Assembly (NCBI GenBank): GCA_025846845.1
Contig: JAOYTL010000005.1
Coordinates: forward strand, 1 to 64,000
Length of the DNA: 64,000 nt
Direction of reading: 5' to 3'
Source of the DNA: Alloboseaceae bacterium BT-24-1
Lineage (GTDB): Bacteria; Pseudomonadota; Alphaproteobacteria; Rhizobiales; Beijerinckiaceae
The notes beneath the pieces are model-generated. The model was not told where the DNA came from. It did not search any database and worked only from the letters and a program-made list of their open reading frames with translations. The translations under genes and the position numbers were made by a program. This document shows positions 1-8,729 of this stretch, one piece after another. How positions within the stretch are numbered: position 1 is the first letter of the stretch; each line of letters begins with the position of its first letter.

Positions 1-2
1 CC

Positions 3-101
3 AAGCTCGCCCTCGTCGCCATCGCCAGAAAGCTCATCGTCACCGCAAACGCGCTCGTCAAAAACAAGCGCCCATACCAAAATCAGACCATGAACCCTTG
101 A
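3..101 (+). mobile_element. C-terminal tail of an IS110-type transposase, cut by window edge
   Basis: An open frame enters from the left edge and stops with TGA at 99-101. It encodes about 32 residues beginning KLALVAIARKLIVTANALV. This basic, helical ending resembles the C-terminus of IS110/IS1328-type transposases (Transposase_20 domain), which carry a similar KxALxAxxRKLLxxxNA stretch. The DEDD catalytic domain would lie outside the window, so intactness cannot be judged. IS110 elements usually lack long terminal inverted repeats and none is evident after the stop. The family call rests on a short segment. Confidence 0.6.
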
Positions 102-168
102 CCGACAAGACAGTCGCCGAGCTCGGCCCTACGGGCAGGCCCGGAATGACCGCGTGGCTCGTCGCCCA

Positions 169-777
169 CTACTCCTTGTCGATCGGCCAGGCCTTGAACA
201 CGTCGAGCGCCTCGCAGGCCGCCGCCTGACGCGCCAGTGCCGGCCAGCGCCCCTCCGGGGCGAAATCCGGGATGACGAAGCGGCAGAAGCCCCAGGCGAT
301 CGCCGCGGCGATGTCGCCGGGTTCGAGTTCCGGCCCGGCGCCGATCTCGCCGCGCCCTGCAGCCTGGTCGAGCAAATCGAGGGCGGTGTGGAGCTGCGCC
401 AGGATGCGCTCCTGCCAGTTGTCGTAGCGCTTCTCTTCCGGCCGCTTGCGCTCGTACTCGACCGAGACTGCCTTGTCGGCGGCGACGATGCCGATGCCGG
501 TCAGGCTGAGGTCCCTGACCCGCGCCGTCGGCTCGAGCGGCCGCAGCGAGCGGCCGGCGACATCCTCGAAATGCTGGATGATCAGAGCTGAGTCGGTGAT
601 CACAGTGCCGTCGTCTGTGACCAGCGTCGGCGCCTTGATCAGCGGATTGATCTTGCGGAATTCCGGCATGTGCCGGAACACCGAGACGGAACGGTGCTCG
701 AATTCGACGCCGAGCAAGGTCCCGGTGATCGCGGCGCGCCGCACATAGGGGCTGTCGAGCATTCCAACCAGCAGCAT
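169..777 (-). CDS. glutathione S-transferase family protein
   Basis: This 202-residue protein has the length and layout of a soluble cytosolic glutathione S-transferase. The N-terminal thioredoxin-like half (about residues 1-78) has a Ser-Pro pair (DSPYVRR) where GSTs place the catalytic Ser or Cys. It also has the KAPTLV segment carrying the cis-proline and a TDSALI motif that binds the glutathione gamma-glutamyl group. The rest is the all-helical C-terminal domain. It lies on the same strand as the LysR gene at 856-1836, 78 bp downstream of it, so co-transcription is possible. The substrate cannot be inferred. Confidence 0.88.
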   Translation of the reverse strand: MLLVGMLDSPYVRRAAITGTLLGVEFEHRSVSVFRHMPEFRKINPLIKAPTLVTDDGTVITDSALIIQHFEDVAGRSLRPLEPTARVRDLSLTGIGIVAADKAVSVEYERKRPEEKRYDNWQERILAQLHTALDLLDQAAGRGEIGAGPELEPGDIAAAIAWGFCRFVIPDFAPEGRWPALARQAAACEALDVFKAWPIDKE

Positions 778-855
778 CGCGATCTCCCGTTTTCACGGGC
801 GGAACACTGACTGCTTGCGCCTGCCTTGCCACGCGAATTCGCGTGAAGAACGACT

Positions 856-1836
856 TCACGCCATTTGATGCTCGTCGGCCGGATAGTCCTCGGGAGCCAA
901 TTCACCAGCTGCGATCTTCGCCTGCACCGCCGCCTGGCAAGGATCCCAGGAGGGCGTGTCACCGAAGCGCTCCAGCATCAGATCGATCAGGACACGCACC
1001 TTGCCGGGCACGTAAGGCCCCGGCGGGCGCACGACATGAAGTGCGCTCTCGCGCATCGGATAGCGCCAGAGAATGTGCTCGACCGTGCCGGCGCGGATCG
1101 CGTCGCTGGCGATGAACGTCGGCAAGACCGCAATCCCGAGCCCGGCCTCGGCCCAACGCAGCAGTGTGTCACCATTGTCTGAGCGCAAGCGGCTGGAGGG
1201 GCGCACGGAGACCCAGCGCCGGTTCATGCGAAAACCCCAGTCGACGACGCTGTTGCCCGAATAGACCAGGCATTCATGGCGGGCGAGGTCGAGCGGTGTT
1301 TCCGGTCGGCCATGCCGGGCGAAATAGTCCGGGCTGCCCAGCACCGCCGCCTTCACCGGCGCGATGCGCCGCGCGACCAGGCTGGAATCCTTGAGCGAGC
1401 CGATCCGGATCGCCGCATCGAAGCGCTCGCCGATCAGGTCGACCTGGCGGTCGCTCGCCTCGACGTCGAGCTCCAGCCGGGGATGTCGCTGCGCGAGTTC
1501 CGCCAGTACGGGCGCAAGATGGCGGTAGCCGAAGGAGAGCGGCATCGACAGCCGCAGCCGCCCGGCGACGCCCTCGGATTGCTGCGCCACGGCCTCGCGC
1601 GCCTCGGCGAGTTCGGACAGGATGCGCTCGCCGCGCGCCTTGAATTCCAGCCCGGCCTCGGTGGCGGCGACGCCGCGTGTCGTGCGGCTGAGCAGTCTTG
1701 TGCCGAGATCGGCCTCCAGCCGGGAGATGCGGCGGCTGACGATCGACTTCGCCAGGCCGAGGCTATGGGCGGCGCGGCCGAAGCCGCCAGCGTCGACGAC
1801 GGCGACAAAGCTCCTGATATCGTCGATCTCGGACAT
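856..1836 (-). CDS. LysR family transcriptional regulator
   Basis: A 326-residue LysR-type regulator. The N-terminal winged helix-turn-helix (about residues 1-60) shows the family pattern IRSFVAVVDAGGFGRAAHSL followed by KSIVSRRISRLEADLG. The rest is a periplasmic-binding-protein-like effector domain, with a C-terminal tail slightly longer than the usual 290-310 residues. It is divergent from the nitroreductase gene at 2022 across a 185-bp gap holding a perfect inverted repeat at 1866-1882. Control of that gene and of itself is the likely role. The effector is unknown. Confidence 0.92.
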   Translation of the reverse strand: MSEIDDIRSFVAVVDAGGFGRAAHSLGLAKSIVSRRISRLEADLGTRLLSRTTRGVAATEAGLEFKARGERILSELAEAREAVAQQSEGVAGRLRLSMPLSFGYRHLAPVLAELAQRHPRLELDVEASDRQVDLIGERFDAAIRIGSLKDSSLVARRIAPVKAAVLGSPDYFARHGRPETPLDLARHECLVYSGNSVVDWGFRMNRRWVSVRPSSRLRSDNGDTLLRWAEAGLGIAVLPTFIASDAIRAGTVEHILWRYPMRESALHVVRPPGPYVPGKVRVLIDLMLERFGDTPSWDPCQAAVQAKIAAGELAPEDYPADEHQMA

Positions 1837-1865
1837 GCAAGCGTTCCTGGATGAGCAACAGATTG

Positions 1866-1882
1866 ATGCCCAATATGGGCAT
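1866..1882. promoter_or_regulatory. Inverted repeat, candidate LysR operator
   Basis: ATGCCC-AATAT-GGGCAT is a perfect 6-bp inverted repeat with a 5-nt AT spacer, 30 bp upstream of the LysR start and 140 bp upstream of the divergent nitroreductase start. LysR-type regulators bind interrupted dyads with an outer T and A (classically T-N11-A). Here the spacing is T-N13-A, so this is a plausible rather than textbook site. Confidence 0.45.
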
Positions 1883-2021
1883 TCTGGTGCGGCAAGTGAA
1901 CCGCTACCTCTCCCTCATCAAATCCCGCTTTCGCAGGACGGGCGCCTCACGGGTGCTCCGGGAAAAACCACCCCGTTTCATCGGCCTGCCGGCGTGACAC
2001 GCGGTCACAGATGAGGAAGCC

Positions 2022-2609
2022 ATGCTCGACAAGCTTAAAAGACGCCGCACGCAATATGCCCTCGGCAAGAACCTGCCGATCTCCGAAACGCAGGTCGATG
2101 GCCTGATCCGGGAGGCGATCCGCCTCTCGCCCTCGAGCTTCAACTCGCAAAGCTCGCGCGCCGTCATTCTCTTCGGCAAGGAGAGCGACAAGTTCTGGAG
2201 CATCGCCAAGGAGGCGCTTCGCGCGATCGTGCCGGCTGCCGATTTCGAAGGGACAGCCAAGAAGATCGACGGCTTCGCCAGCGGCGCCGGGACCGTGCTG
2301 TTCTACGAGGACCAGGAGCCGGTCAAGGCTCTCCAGGCCAACTTCCCGCTCTACGCGCACAACTTCCCGATCTGGTCCGAGCATTCGACCGGCATGGCGC
2401 AGCTGGCTGTGTGGACCGCGCTTGCCGACGTCGGCATCGGCGCGAGCCTCCAGCACTACCATCCGCTCGTCGACGCGGACGTCGCCAAGACCTGGAACAT
2501 CCCTGAGTCCTGGACTCTCCGTGCTCAAATGCCGTTCGGCTCCAATGAGGCGGCCTTTGCGGAGAAGACCTTCATCGATGATGAGCTGCGATTCCGCACC
2601 CACCGTTGA
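2022..2609 (+). CDS. nitroreductase family protein
   Basis: A 195-residue single-domain flavoprotein of the nitroreductase superfamily. The N-terminus has an RRTQYAL motif and the SPSSFNSQSSR segment that contacts FMN phosphate. A glycine-rich IGASLQHYHP stretch near residue 150 matches the NAD(P)H-nitroreductase fold. The overall form resembles the FRM2/HBN1-like subgroup, which lacks long insertions. It likely reduces nitro or quinone compounds as an FMN dimer. It is divergent from the LysR gene, a common arrangement for inducible oxidoreductases, and is followed by a strong terminator at 2687-2716. Confidence 0.87.
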   Translation: MLDKLKRRRTQYALGKNLPISETQVDGLIREAIRLSPSSFNSQSSRAVILFGKESDKFWSIAKEALRAIVPAADFEGTAKKIDGFASGAGTVLFYEDQEPVKALQANFPLYAHNFPIWSEHSTGMAQLAVWTALADVGIGASLQHYHPLVDADVAKTWNIPESWTLRAQMPFGSNEAAFAEKTFIDDELRFRTHR

Positions 2610-2686
2610 CCGAAGCCCGGGATCAGGCAGCGCTGCGCCGGCTGCGTCCAAGCCCGTCGCCTGAGCGAACTCCCTGAAAAGCAAAT

Positions 2687-2716
2687 CGCCGCCCGGAAAG
2701 TCCCGGGCGGCGTTTT
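2687..2716. terminator. Rho-independent terminator between convergent genes
   Basis: A perfect 10-bp GC stem (CGCCGCCCGG / CCGGGCGGCG) with a 6-nt loop is followed by TTTT. It sits between the nitroreductase stop at 2609 and the convergent gapR stop at 2736. It ends the plus-strand transcript and may also serve the minus strand. Confidence 0.85.
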
Positions 2717-2735
2717 GCGTTCGACAGATTGAAGC

Positions 2736-2978
2736 TCAGGCGCTCTCGCCGACCGCCTGGAGATAGAGGTCGAGGATCGCCTCCTCTTCCTTGCGCTCGT
2801 CGAGGTCGCGCTTGCGCAGCGCGACGACCTTGCGCAGCACCTTGACGTCGTAGCCATTGGCCTTGGCCTCGGAATAGACCTCCTTGATATCGTCAGAGAT
2901 CGTCTTCTTCTCTTCCTCAAGCCGCTCAATGCGCTGCACGATGCTCTTGAGCTGGTCGCCTGCAACCGGATCGTCCAT
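2736..2978 (-). CDS. gapR: DUF2312 / GapR-family nucleoid-associated protein
   Basis: An 80-residue, highly charged, coiled-coil protein. Segments RIERLEEEKK, EAKANGYDVKVLRKV and RKRDLDERKEEE are diagnostic of DUF2312, the family of Caulobacter GapR. GapR forms dimers and tetramers that clamp overtwisted DNA and aid replication and chromosome organisation. The ATG at 2978 is chosen because an AAGAAGGG ribosome site lies just upstream and family members start near MxDPVAGDQL. An upstream in-frame ATG at 3020 would add 14 unlikely residues. It is transcribed alone. Confidence 0.9.
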   Translation of the reverse strand: MDDPVAGDQLKSIVQRIERLEEEKKTISDDIKEVYSEAKANGYDVKVLRKVVALRKRDLDERKEEEAILDLYLQAVGESA

Positions 2979-3057
2979 TCTCAAAACCCTTCTTCGGAAT
3001 TCGGTCGCAGGGGTTCGCAAGGATGGCTGCGCAGGTCAAGCAAGAACGAGCCTGAGT

Positions 3058-3846
3058 TCACATCTCTCGTGCCGCAGTGAGCGCACCGGGCAGCAGACGC
3101 GCCAGCCTGAGCCCCCAGGCGCGCGCCGCATGCGGCTCGCCGATCAGGTCCTGCCTGATCTCGATCAGCGCGTCGAGCAGGCCGCGCCGCGTCGCATGAC
3201 GGTCGATCGTGTCGCCGGGCAGGCCGCCATTATAGGGCTCGTTGTCGCCGACGATCAGGTCGCCCTCCGCCTGCAGCGAAGCGATCAGCGACTTTGCCAG
3301 ACGGCCCTCACGATCCCACAGCACGCCGGCATGCCAGGGCCGCGGCACGCCCTTCCAGAATGGCGTGAAGGAATGCAGCGAGACGATCGCCGGGGGATGC
3401 CCCACGGCGAGCGCCGTCTCGACCGCAGCATCGATCGCCGCGTCATAGGGCGCGTAGTAGCGCGCAATCCTCTCCGCGATGCCGGCCTCGTCGATGCGGG
3501 CATTGCCCGGCACGATCGCGCCGTCCGAAATGCGCATCACCAGGGTCGGATCGTCGCGGCCGCGATTGGGATCGATCAGCAGGCGCGAGAAATTGCTGAG
3601 CACGGCCGGCGCACCGAGCGCCTGCGCCATCGCACGCGTCATCTCGGCCGCGCCGATATCATAGGCGATGTGGCGCTCGAGCTGCTGCGGCGGCAGGCCG
3701 AGTGCGTTCAGTTCGGCCGGGATCGCGTTCGTCGCGTGGTCGCAGAGCAGCAGCACGCCGCTCGCAGGATCGCCGGGGATGATCTCGACATCGCCGGGCA
3801 GCCGAACCGGAGCACTGCTCTGCAAGCTCTCGTCCGCACGCATCAT
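3058..3846 (-). CDS. N-formylglutamate amidohydrolase
   Basis: A 262-residue member of the N-formylglutamate amidohydrolase (FGase) family, Zn-dependent hydrolases that release formate from N-formylglutamate at the end of one histidine degradation route. Visible family segments are LLCDHATNAIP, the DIGAAEMTRAMA region, NFSRLLIDPNRG with its conserved Arg/Asp, and SLHSFTPFW. No other hut genes are near, so a role outside histidine catabolism, such as on other N-formyl or N-acyl amino acids, is possible. Two start codons in tandem (ATGATG) make the exact start uncertain by one residue. Confidence 0.85.
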   Translation of the reverse strand: MMRADESLQSSAPVRLPGDVEIIPGDPASGVLLLCDHATNAIPAELNALGLPPQQLERHIAYDIGAAEMTRAMAQALGAPAVLSNFSRLLIDPNRGRDDPTLVMRISDGAIVPGNARIDEAGIAERIARYYAPYDAAIDAAVETALAVGHPPAIVSLHSFTPFWKGVPRPWHAGVLWDREGRLAKSLIASLQAEGDLIVGDNEPYNGGLPGDTIDRHATRRGLLDALIEIRQDLIGEPHAARAWGLRLARLLPGALTAAREM

Positions 3847-3954
3847 GACCTCGAACTACATCATCAAATCGCGGGTGACGCCCAGCCTTGCGCGACATAG
3901 AAGGGGCTGAGACGAAAGTCGATTGCCAACAGCAGATTCGCACGAGGAAGCGGC

Positions 3955-5262
3955 TTGGAGCAGCGGGACGACGCAATCGCGCAGCGACGCGAGACGGCGC
4001 GCAAAATCTTCGACGCTGCCGTGGCTCGTGCCCATCCGCAGAGCTGGCTCGCCGCGCATCTGCCCCCTCCCCCACCGAATGGCCGCCTGATCCTGCTCGC
4101 CGCCGGCAAGGCCGCGGGCAGCATGACGGTGCTGGCCGAGGCACATTATCTCGACACATTGAAGCTGCCGCCCGAGCGCTTCCTCGGCCATGCCGTCGCG
4201 CGCCATGGCTACGAGGCGCAAACCCGCCACATCCCGATGCTGGCAGCCGGCCACCCCGTACCAGACGAAGGCAGCATCGCCAGCGCGACGCGGGCGCTCG
4301 AACTCGCCGCCTCCGCCACCGCCGACGATCTCGTGCTCATACTGCTCTCCGGCGGCGGCTCGGCCAACTGGGTCGCGCCTGCTGGATCGCTCGCGCTCGC
4401 CGAGAAGCAGGCGGTCAACAAGGCGCTGCTGCGCTCCGGCGCACCGATCGGCGAGATGAACATCGTCCGCAAGCGGCTCTCGCGCATCAAGGGCGGGCGA
4501 CTCGCACTCGCCGCGGCGCCGGCGCGGCTGCTGACGCTCGCCGTCTCCGACGTGCCGCATGACGACCCCGCAGCGATCGCCTCGGGGCCGACCGTGCCAG
4601 ATCCGACCAGCATGGCCGATGCCCGCGCCATCGTTGCCCGCTACGGGCTCGTGCTGCCGCCAGCCGCGCAGGCGCTCCTTGCGGACGACGCCAGCGAGAC
4701 GCCAAAGCCGGGCAATCCTGCTTTTGCCAACAGCGAGTATCGTATCGTCGCCCGCCCGTCCGACGCCATCGCCGCCGCGGTGAAGGCGGCTGCCGAGGCC
4801 GGTTACGAACCGATCGATCTCGGCCCCGATCTCGAAGGCGAGGCGCGCGAGGTCGCGGCCGCCCAGGCGAAACAGGCGCTCGCACTCAAGGCGGCCGGCC
4901 GCCGTGCCGCGCTGATCTCCGGCGGCGAGCTCACCGTCACCATCGCCGGCAATGGCCGCGGCGGGCCGAACCAGGAATTCGCGCTGGCCTTGGCGATCGC
5001 GCTTGCCGACGAGCCCGGCATCGTCGCGCTCTCCGGCGACACCGACGGAACCGATGGCGGTGGCGGCGAGGCGACCGACCCGGCTGGTGCGGTCATTGAC
5101 GAGACCACGCTGGCACGCGCCCGCGGCCTTGGCCTCGATCCCGCCCAATCGCTGGCCCAGAACGACTCGACCGGCTTCTTCCTAGCCCTCGGGGATCTGT
5201 TGCAGACCGGCCCGACCCTGACCAATGTCAACGATTGCCGCGTGATTCTGATCGATCCATGA
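3955..5262 (+). CDS. gckA: glycerate 2-kinase (MOFRL family)
   Basis: A 435-residue D-glycerate 2-kinase of the GckA/TtuD type. It phosphorylates D-glycerate to 2-phosphoglycerate, linking serine-cycle or sugar-acid breakdown to lower glycolysis. The N-terminal DUF4147 domain (about residues 10-240) includes LAAGKAAGSM, the LLSGGGSAN phosphate-binding loop and EMNIVRKRLSRIKGG. The C-terminal MOFRL domain (about 315-425) includes GGELTVTI, GPNQEFALALA and SGDTDGTDGGG. The start is a TTG preceded by GAGGAAG. The next gene overlaps it by four bases and pyruvate kinase follows, so this unit can turn glycerate into pyruvate. Confidence 0.93.
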   Translation: MEQRDDAIAQRRETARKIFDAAVARAHPQSWLAAHLPPPPPNGRLILLAAGKAAGSMTVLAEAHYLDTLKLPPERFLGHAVARHGYEAQTRHIPMLAAGHPVPDEGSIASATRALELAASATADDLVLILLSGGGSANWVAPAGSLALAEKQAVNKALLRSGAPIGEMNIVRKRLSRIKGGRLALAAAPARLLTLAVSDVPHDDPAAIASGPTVPDPTSMADARAIVARYGLVLPPAAQALLADDASETPKPGNPAFANSEYRIVARPSDAIAAAVKAAAEAGYEPIDLGPDLEGEAREVAAAQAKQALALKAAGRRAALISGGELTVTIAGNGRGGPNQEFALALAIALADEPGIVALSGDTDGTDGGGGEATDPAGAVIDETTLARARGLGLDPAQSLAQNDSTGFFLALGDLLQTGPTLTNVNDCRVILIDP

Positions 5263-5696
5263 GCCGAAGTGGACGCCTTCATCTGATCCTGCTTGCAGCG
5301 GGGCTATTCTTGGCCTGCGCCAGTCCTGCGCTGGCTGACCTGCGCATGTGCAACACCACCGGCAGCCGCATCGGCGTCGCGCTCGGCTACCGCGATGCGC
5401 AGGGCTGGGTCACCGAAGGCTGGTGGAATCTTGCGCCACGCGCCTGCGAGACCCTGCTGCGCGGCACGCTCGCGGCACGCTTCTACTACGTTCACGCCGT
5501 CGACTATGACAAAGGTGGCGAGTGGACCGGAAAGTCCGTCATGTGCACGCGCAACAAGGAATTCACCATCCGCGGCATCGAGGACTGCCTGGCGCGCGGC
5601 TATGAGCGTTCCGGCTTCTTCGAGGTCGACACCGGCGAGCAGAAGGGCTGGACGATCCAGCTCACCGACACGGCGGGGGCCGCGCCGCGTCCATGA
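5259..5696 (+). CDS. DUF1036 domain secreted protein
   Basis: A 145-residue protein starting at the ATG that overlaps the glycerate kinase stop (ATGA). Residues 1-26 form a clear Sec signal peptide ending SPALA before DLRMCN. The mature part matches DUF1036: a cysteine near the mature start (RMCNTTGSRIGVALGYRD), then WWNLAPRACETL, FYYVHAVDY and a late Cys before ARGYERSGFF. The function of DUF1036 proteins is unknown. They are often found directly before pyruvate kinase in Rhizobiales, as here. It is probably periplasmic. Confidence 0.88.
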   Translation: MSRSGRLHLILLAAGLFLACASPALADLRMCNTTGSRIGVALGYRDAQGWVTEGWWNLAPRACETLLRGTLAARFYYVHAVDYDKGGEWTGKSVMCTRNKEFTIRGIEDCLARGYERSGFFEVDTGEQKGWTIQLTDTAGAAPRP

Positions 5697-5788
5697 CTGT
5701 GGTGCAGCACCAGCTTGCTCTAATCGTTTGAATCGGCGAGGCCTGCGTTGGGCGGGCATGAAATGACGTCACAAGGGGAAATAGCGCG

Positions 5789-7228
5789 ATGAAGCGGGAA
5801 CGGCGGATCAAGATCATCGCGACGCTGGGGCCGGCTTCGTCCACCCCGGAGATGTGCGCCGCCTTGTTCAAGGCCGGCGTCGACGTCTTCCGCATCAATA
5901 TGAGCCACACACAGCGCGAGGACCTGCCGGCCCGGATCGCCATGCTGCGTGGGCTGGAGAAGGAGTTCCGCCGGCCGGTCGGCATCCTCGCCGATTTGCA
6001 GGGGCCGAAGCTGCGCGTCGGCCAGTTCGGCGGCGATGGCGGCGCGATGCTGGAGAAGGACGCACGCTTCGTCCTCGATTCCGATCCGGCGCCCGGAACC
6101 GCCAAGCGCGTGCACCTGCCGCATCCCGAGATCCTTTCGGCGCTGGAGCCCGGCCATCATCTCATCCTCGATGACGGCAAGATCCGCCTCGTCGTCGAGA
6201 AGGCCTCGCCGAAGCAGGCGGTGACCAAGGTCATCGTCGGCGGCCGGCTCTCCTCGCGCAAGGGTGTCAGCCTGCCCGACACCACGATCCCTGTCTCGGC
6301 CATGACCGAGAAGGACAGTTCCGACGCGGAAGCCGCTGCCGAGGCCGGCGTCGACTGGATCGCGGCCTCCTTCGTGCAGCGACCGGAGGATATGGCGGAC
6401 CTCAGGAAGATCGTGCGAGGCCGGGCGCTGGCGCTCGCCAAGATCGAGAAGCCGCAGGCGGTGGCCCGGCTGGAGGAAATCATCGAGGCCTCCGACGCGA
6501 TCATGGTGGCGCGCGGCGATCTTGGCGTCGAGATGCCGATCGAGAAGGTGCCAGGCACACAGAAGCGCATCACCCGCATGGCGCGGAAGATGGGCAAGCC
6601 CGTCGTCGTGGCGACGCAGATGCTGGAGAGCATGATCACCGCGCCGGTCCCGACCCGCGCCGAGGTCTCCGACGTCGCGACCGCCGTCTTCGAAGGCGCC
6701 GACGCCGTGATGCTCTCGGCCGAGAGCGCCGCCGGCCAGTACCCGATCGAGGCGGTGACCATGATGAACCGCATCGCCGAGGAGGTGGAGAGCGAATCGA
6801 TCTACCGTTCGATCCTCGAATCGCAGAAGGCCGAGCCGGAGGCGACCGGCGCCGACGCCATCGCCAAGGCCGCACACGAGATCGCCGACGCGCTGCATCT
6901 CAAGGCGATCGCCGCCTGGACCTCCTCGGGCTCGACCGCCTTCCGCATCGCCCGCGAGCGGCCGAACTCCACCGTGATCGCACTGACGCCGAATGCCGCG
7001 ACGGCGCGTCGCCTCACCCTGGTCTGGGGTGTTCACGCCGTCGTCACCAAGGACGCCAGCGACGTCGACGACATGGCCTTCCGCGCCTGCAAGTTTTCGG
7101 TGCGCGAGGGTTTTGCCGCGGAGGGCGACCGCCTTATCGTCGTCGCCGGCGTCCCCTTCGGCACGCCGGGCGCGACCAACATGGTGCGCATCGCCTTCGT
7201 CGCGAAGGAGCATGTCGAGCAGGCGTGA
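5789..7228 (+). CDS. pyk: pyruvate kinase
   Basis: A 479-residue pyruvate kinase, which converts phosphoenolpyruvate and ADP to pyruvate and ATP. The N-terminus carries KIIATLGPAS and FRINMSH. The active-site lysine lies in ALAKIEKPQAV, followed by the Mg-binding MVARGDLGVEMP segment. PVVVATQMLESM and the C-terminal allosteric-type domain complete the family length. The B domain is present near residues 70-170. It is probably expressed with glycerate kinase and the DUF1036 gene. A GGGGAAA ribosome site precedes the ATG. Confidence 0.97.
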   Translation: MKRERRIKIIATLGPASSTPEMCAALFKAGVDVFRINMSHTQREDLPARIAMLRGLEKEFRRPVGILADLQGPKLRVGQFGGDGGAMLEKDARFVLDSDPAPGTAKRVHLPHPEILSALEPGHHLILDDGKIRLVVEKASPKQAVTKVIVGGRLSSRKGVSLPDTTIPVSAMTEKDSSDAEAAAEAGVDWIAASFVQRPEDMADLRKIVRGRALALAKIEKPQAVARLEEIIEASDAIMVARGDLGVEMPIEKVPGTQKRITRMARKMGKPVVVATQMLESMITAPVPTRAEVSDVATAVFEGADAVMLSAESAAGQYPIEAVTMMNRIAEEVESESIYRSILESQKAEPEATGADAIAKAAHEIADALHLKAIAAWTSSGSTAFRIARERPNSTVIALTPNAATARRLTLVWGVHAVVTKDASDVDDMAFRACKFSVREGFAAEGDRLIVVAGVPFGTPGATNMVRIAFVAKEHVEQA

Positions 7229-7234
7229 ACCTCT

Positions 7235-7321
7235 CGTCATTGCGAGCATAGCGAAGCAATCCAGGAGGCGTAGAGCGCTGCCGCCCTGGGTTGCTTCGTC
7301 GCTACGCTCCCCGCAATGACG
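7235..7321. repeat. Interspersed palindromic repeat (CGTCATTGCG type)
   Basis: An 87-bp element bounded by perfect 10-bp inverted ends, CGTCATTGCG (7235-7244) and CGCAATGACG (7312-7321). Inner arms AGCGAAGCAA and TTGCTTCGTCGCT also pair imperfectly. It begins 6 bp after the pyruvate kinase stop, where it could fold in the mRNA 3' end. Similar palindromic repeats are common in intergenic regions of Rhizobiales, so many copies are expected in this genome. Confidence 0.75.
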
Positions 7322-7400
7322 GTGGGCTGCCCGCCATTCCCCTGCGACGATCCCTGCTCTACTGCTTGACGGTCAGCCCCCCGCGAGTCCAGCGACGCCC

Positions 7401-8705
7401 ATGGCCCTCACCGACATCGCCACAAGGACCTACAATCACAGCTGGCGGCTCGACCCGATCATCCGCAGCCTGCTCGACACCGATTTCTACAAGTTGCTGA
7501 TGCTGCAGATGATCAGGAGCTTCCATCCGGAGGTGCAGGTCACCTTCGGCCTGATCAACCGCTCAAAGCAGATCCGCCTCGCCGAGGTCATCGAGGAAGC
7601 GGAACTGCGCGCCCAGCTCGACCATGCCCGCGAGCTGCGCTTCACCAAGAAGGAGCTGATCTGGCTCGCCGGCAACAGCTTCTACGGCAAGACCCAGATG
7701 TTCACGCCGGACTTCATCGCCTGGCTCGCCGAGTTCCGCCTGCCGGACTACGAGTTGCGCAAGGTCGACGGCCAGTATGAACTGACCTTCGCCGGCCCCT
7801 GGACCCACTCGATGATGTGGGAGATCCCGGCGCTCGCGATCGTCAACGAATTGCGCTCGCGCCAGGCGCTCAAGGGCTGGGATCGCTTCGCGCTCGACGT
7901 GCTCTACGCCCGCGCCAAGTCGAAGCTCTGGGACAAGGTCGAGCGGCTGAAGAAGCTGCCCGACCTGCGCATTTCCGATTTCGGTACGCGCCGGCGCCAT
8001 GGCCATCTCTGGCAGCGCTGGTGCGTCGAGGCGCTGAAGGAAGGCCTCGGACCGACCTTCACCGGCACCTCCAACGTCCTGCTTGCCATGGAGCACGATC
8101 TCGAGGCTATCGGTACCAATGCCCATGAACTTCCGATGGTGCTGGCCGCGCTCGCCGACAGCGACGAGGAGTTGAAGCGCGCGCCCTATCGCGTGCTCGA
8201 CGAATGGCGCCAGGTCTATGGCGGCAACCTCTTGATCGTGCTGCCGGACGCCTTCGGCACCACCGCCTTCCTGCGCGACGCGCCCGCCTGGCTTGCCGAC
8301 TGGACCGGCTTTCGCCCCGACAGCGCCCCGCCGATCGAGGCAGGCGAGCAGATCATCGCCTGGTGGACATCGCAGGGTCGCGACCCCAGGAGCAAGCTCC
8401 TGATCTTCTCCGACGGCATGGACATCGACTCGATCGAAGAGGCCTATCGCCATTTCCACGGTCGCGTCCGCACCGGCTTCGGCTGGGGCACCAATCTGAC
8501 CAACGACTTCGTCGGCTGCTCGCCGGTCGGCACGCCCGATCTCGATCCGATCTCGCTGGTCTGCAAGGTCGTCAGCGCCAATGGCCGCCCCGCGGTGAAG
8601 CTCTCCGACAACCCCAACAAGGCGACCGGCGACCCGGCCGAGATCGCCCGCTATCTCAGGGTGTTCGGCGGCGCCGACCGGAAGGCGAAGGCGGTCAGAG
8701 TGTAG
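7401..8705 (+). CDS. pncB: nicotinate phosphoribosyltransferase
   Basis: A 434-residue nicotinate phosphoribosyltransferase, the first step of the Preiss-Handler NAD salvage route (nicotinate plus PRPP to nicotinate mononucleotide, stimulated by ATP). Recognisable segments are LLDTDFYKLLMLQ at the N-terminus, the FGTRRRHG motif near residue 195, GTSNVLLA, and the late LIFSDGMDI and RTGFGWGTNLTND phosphate-binding stretch. Length agrees with proteobacterial PncB. It is a single transcription unit preceded by the palindromic repeat at 7235-7321. Confidence 0.96.
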   Translation: MALTDIATRTYNHSWRLDPIIRSLLDTDFYKLLMLQMIRSFHPEVQVTFGLINRSKQIRLAEVIEEAELRAQLDHARELRFTKKELIWLAGNSFYGKTQMFTPDFIAWLAEFRLPDYELRKVDGQYELTFAGPWTHSMMWEIPALAIVNELRSRQALKGWDRFALDVLYARAKSKLWDKVERLKKLPDLRISDFGTRRRHGHLWQRWCVEALKEGLGPTFTGTSNVLLAMEHDLEAIGTNAHELPMVLAALADSDEELKRAPYRVLDEWRQVYGGNLLIVLPDAFGTTAFLRDAPAWLADWTGFRPDSAPPIEAGEQIIAWWTSQGRDPRSKLLIFSDGMDIDSIEEAYRHFHGRVRTGFGWGTNLTNDFVGCSPVGTPDLDPISLVCKVVSANGRPAVKLSDNPNKATGDPAEIARYLRVFGGADRKAKAVRV

Positions 8706-8729
8706 GCGCCCCGGCACTGCGCGACCGCT

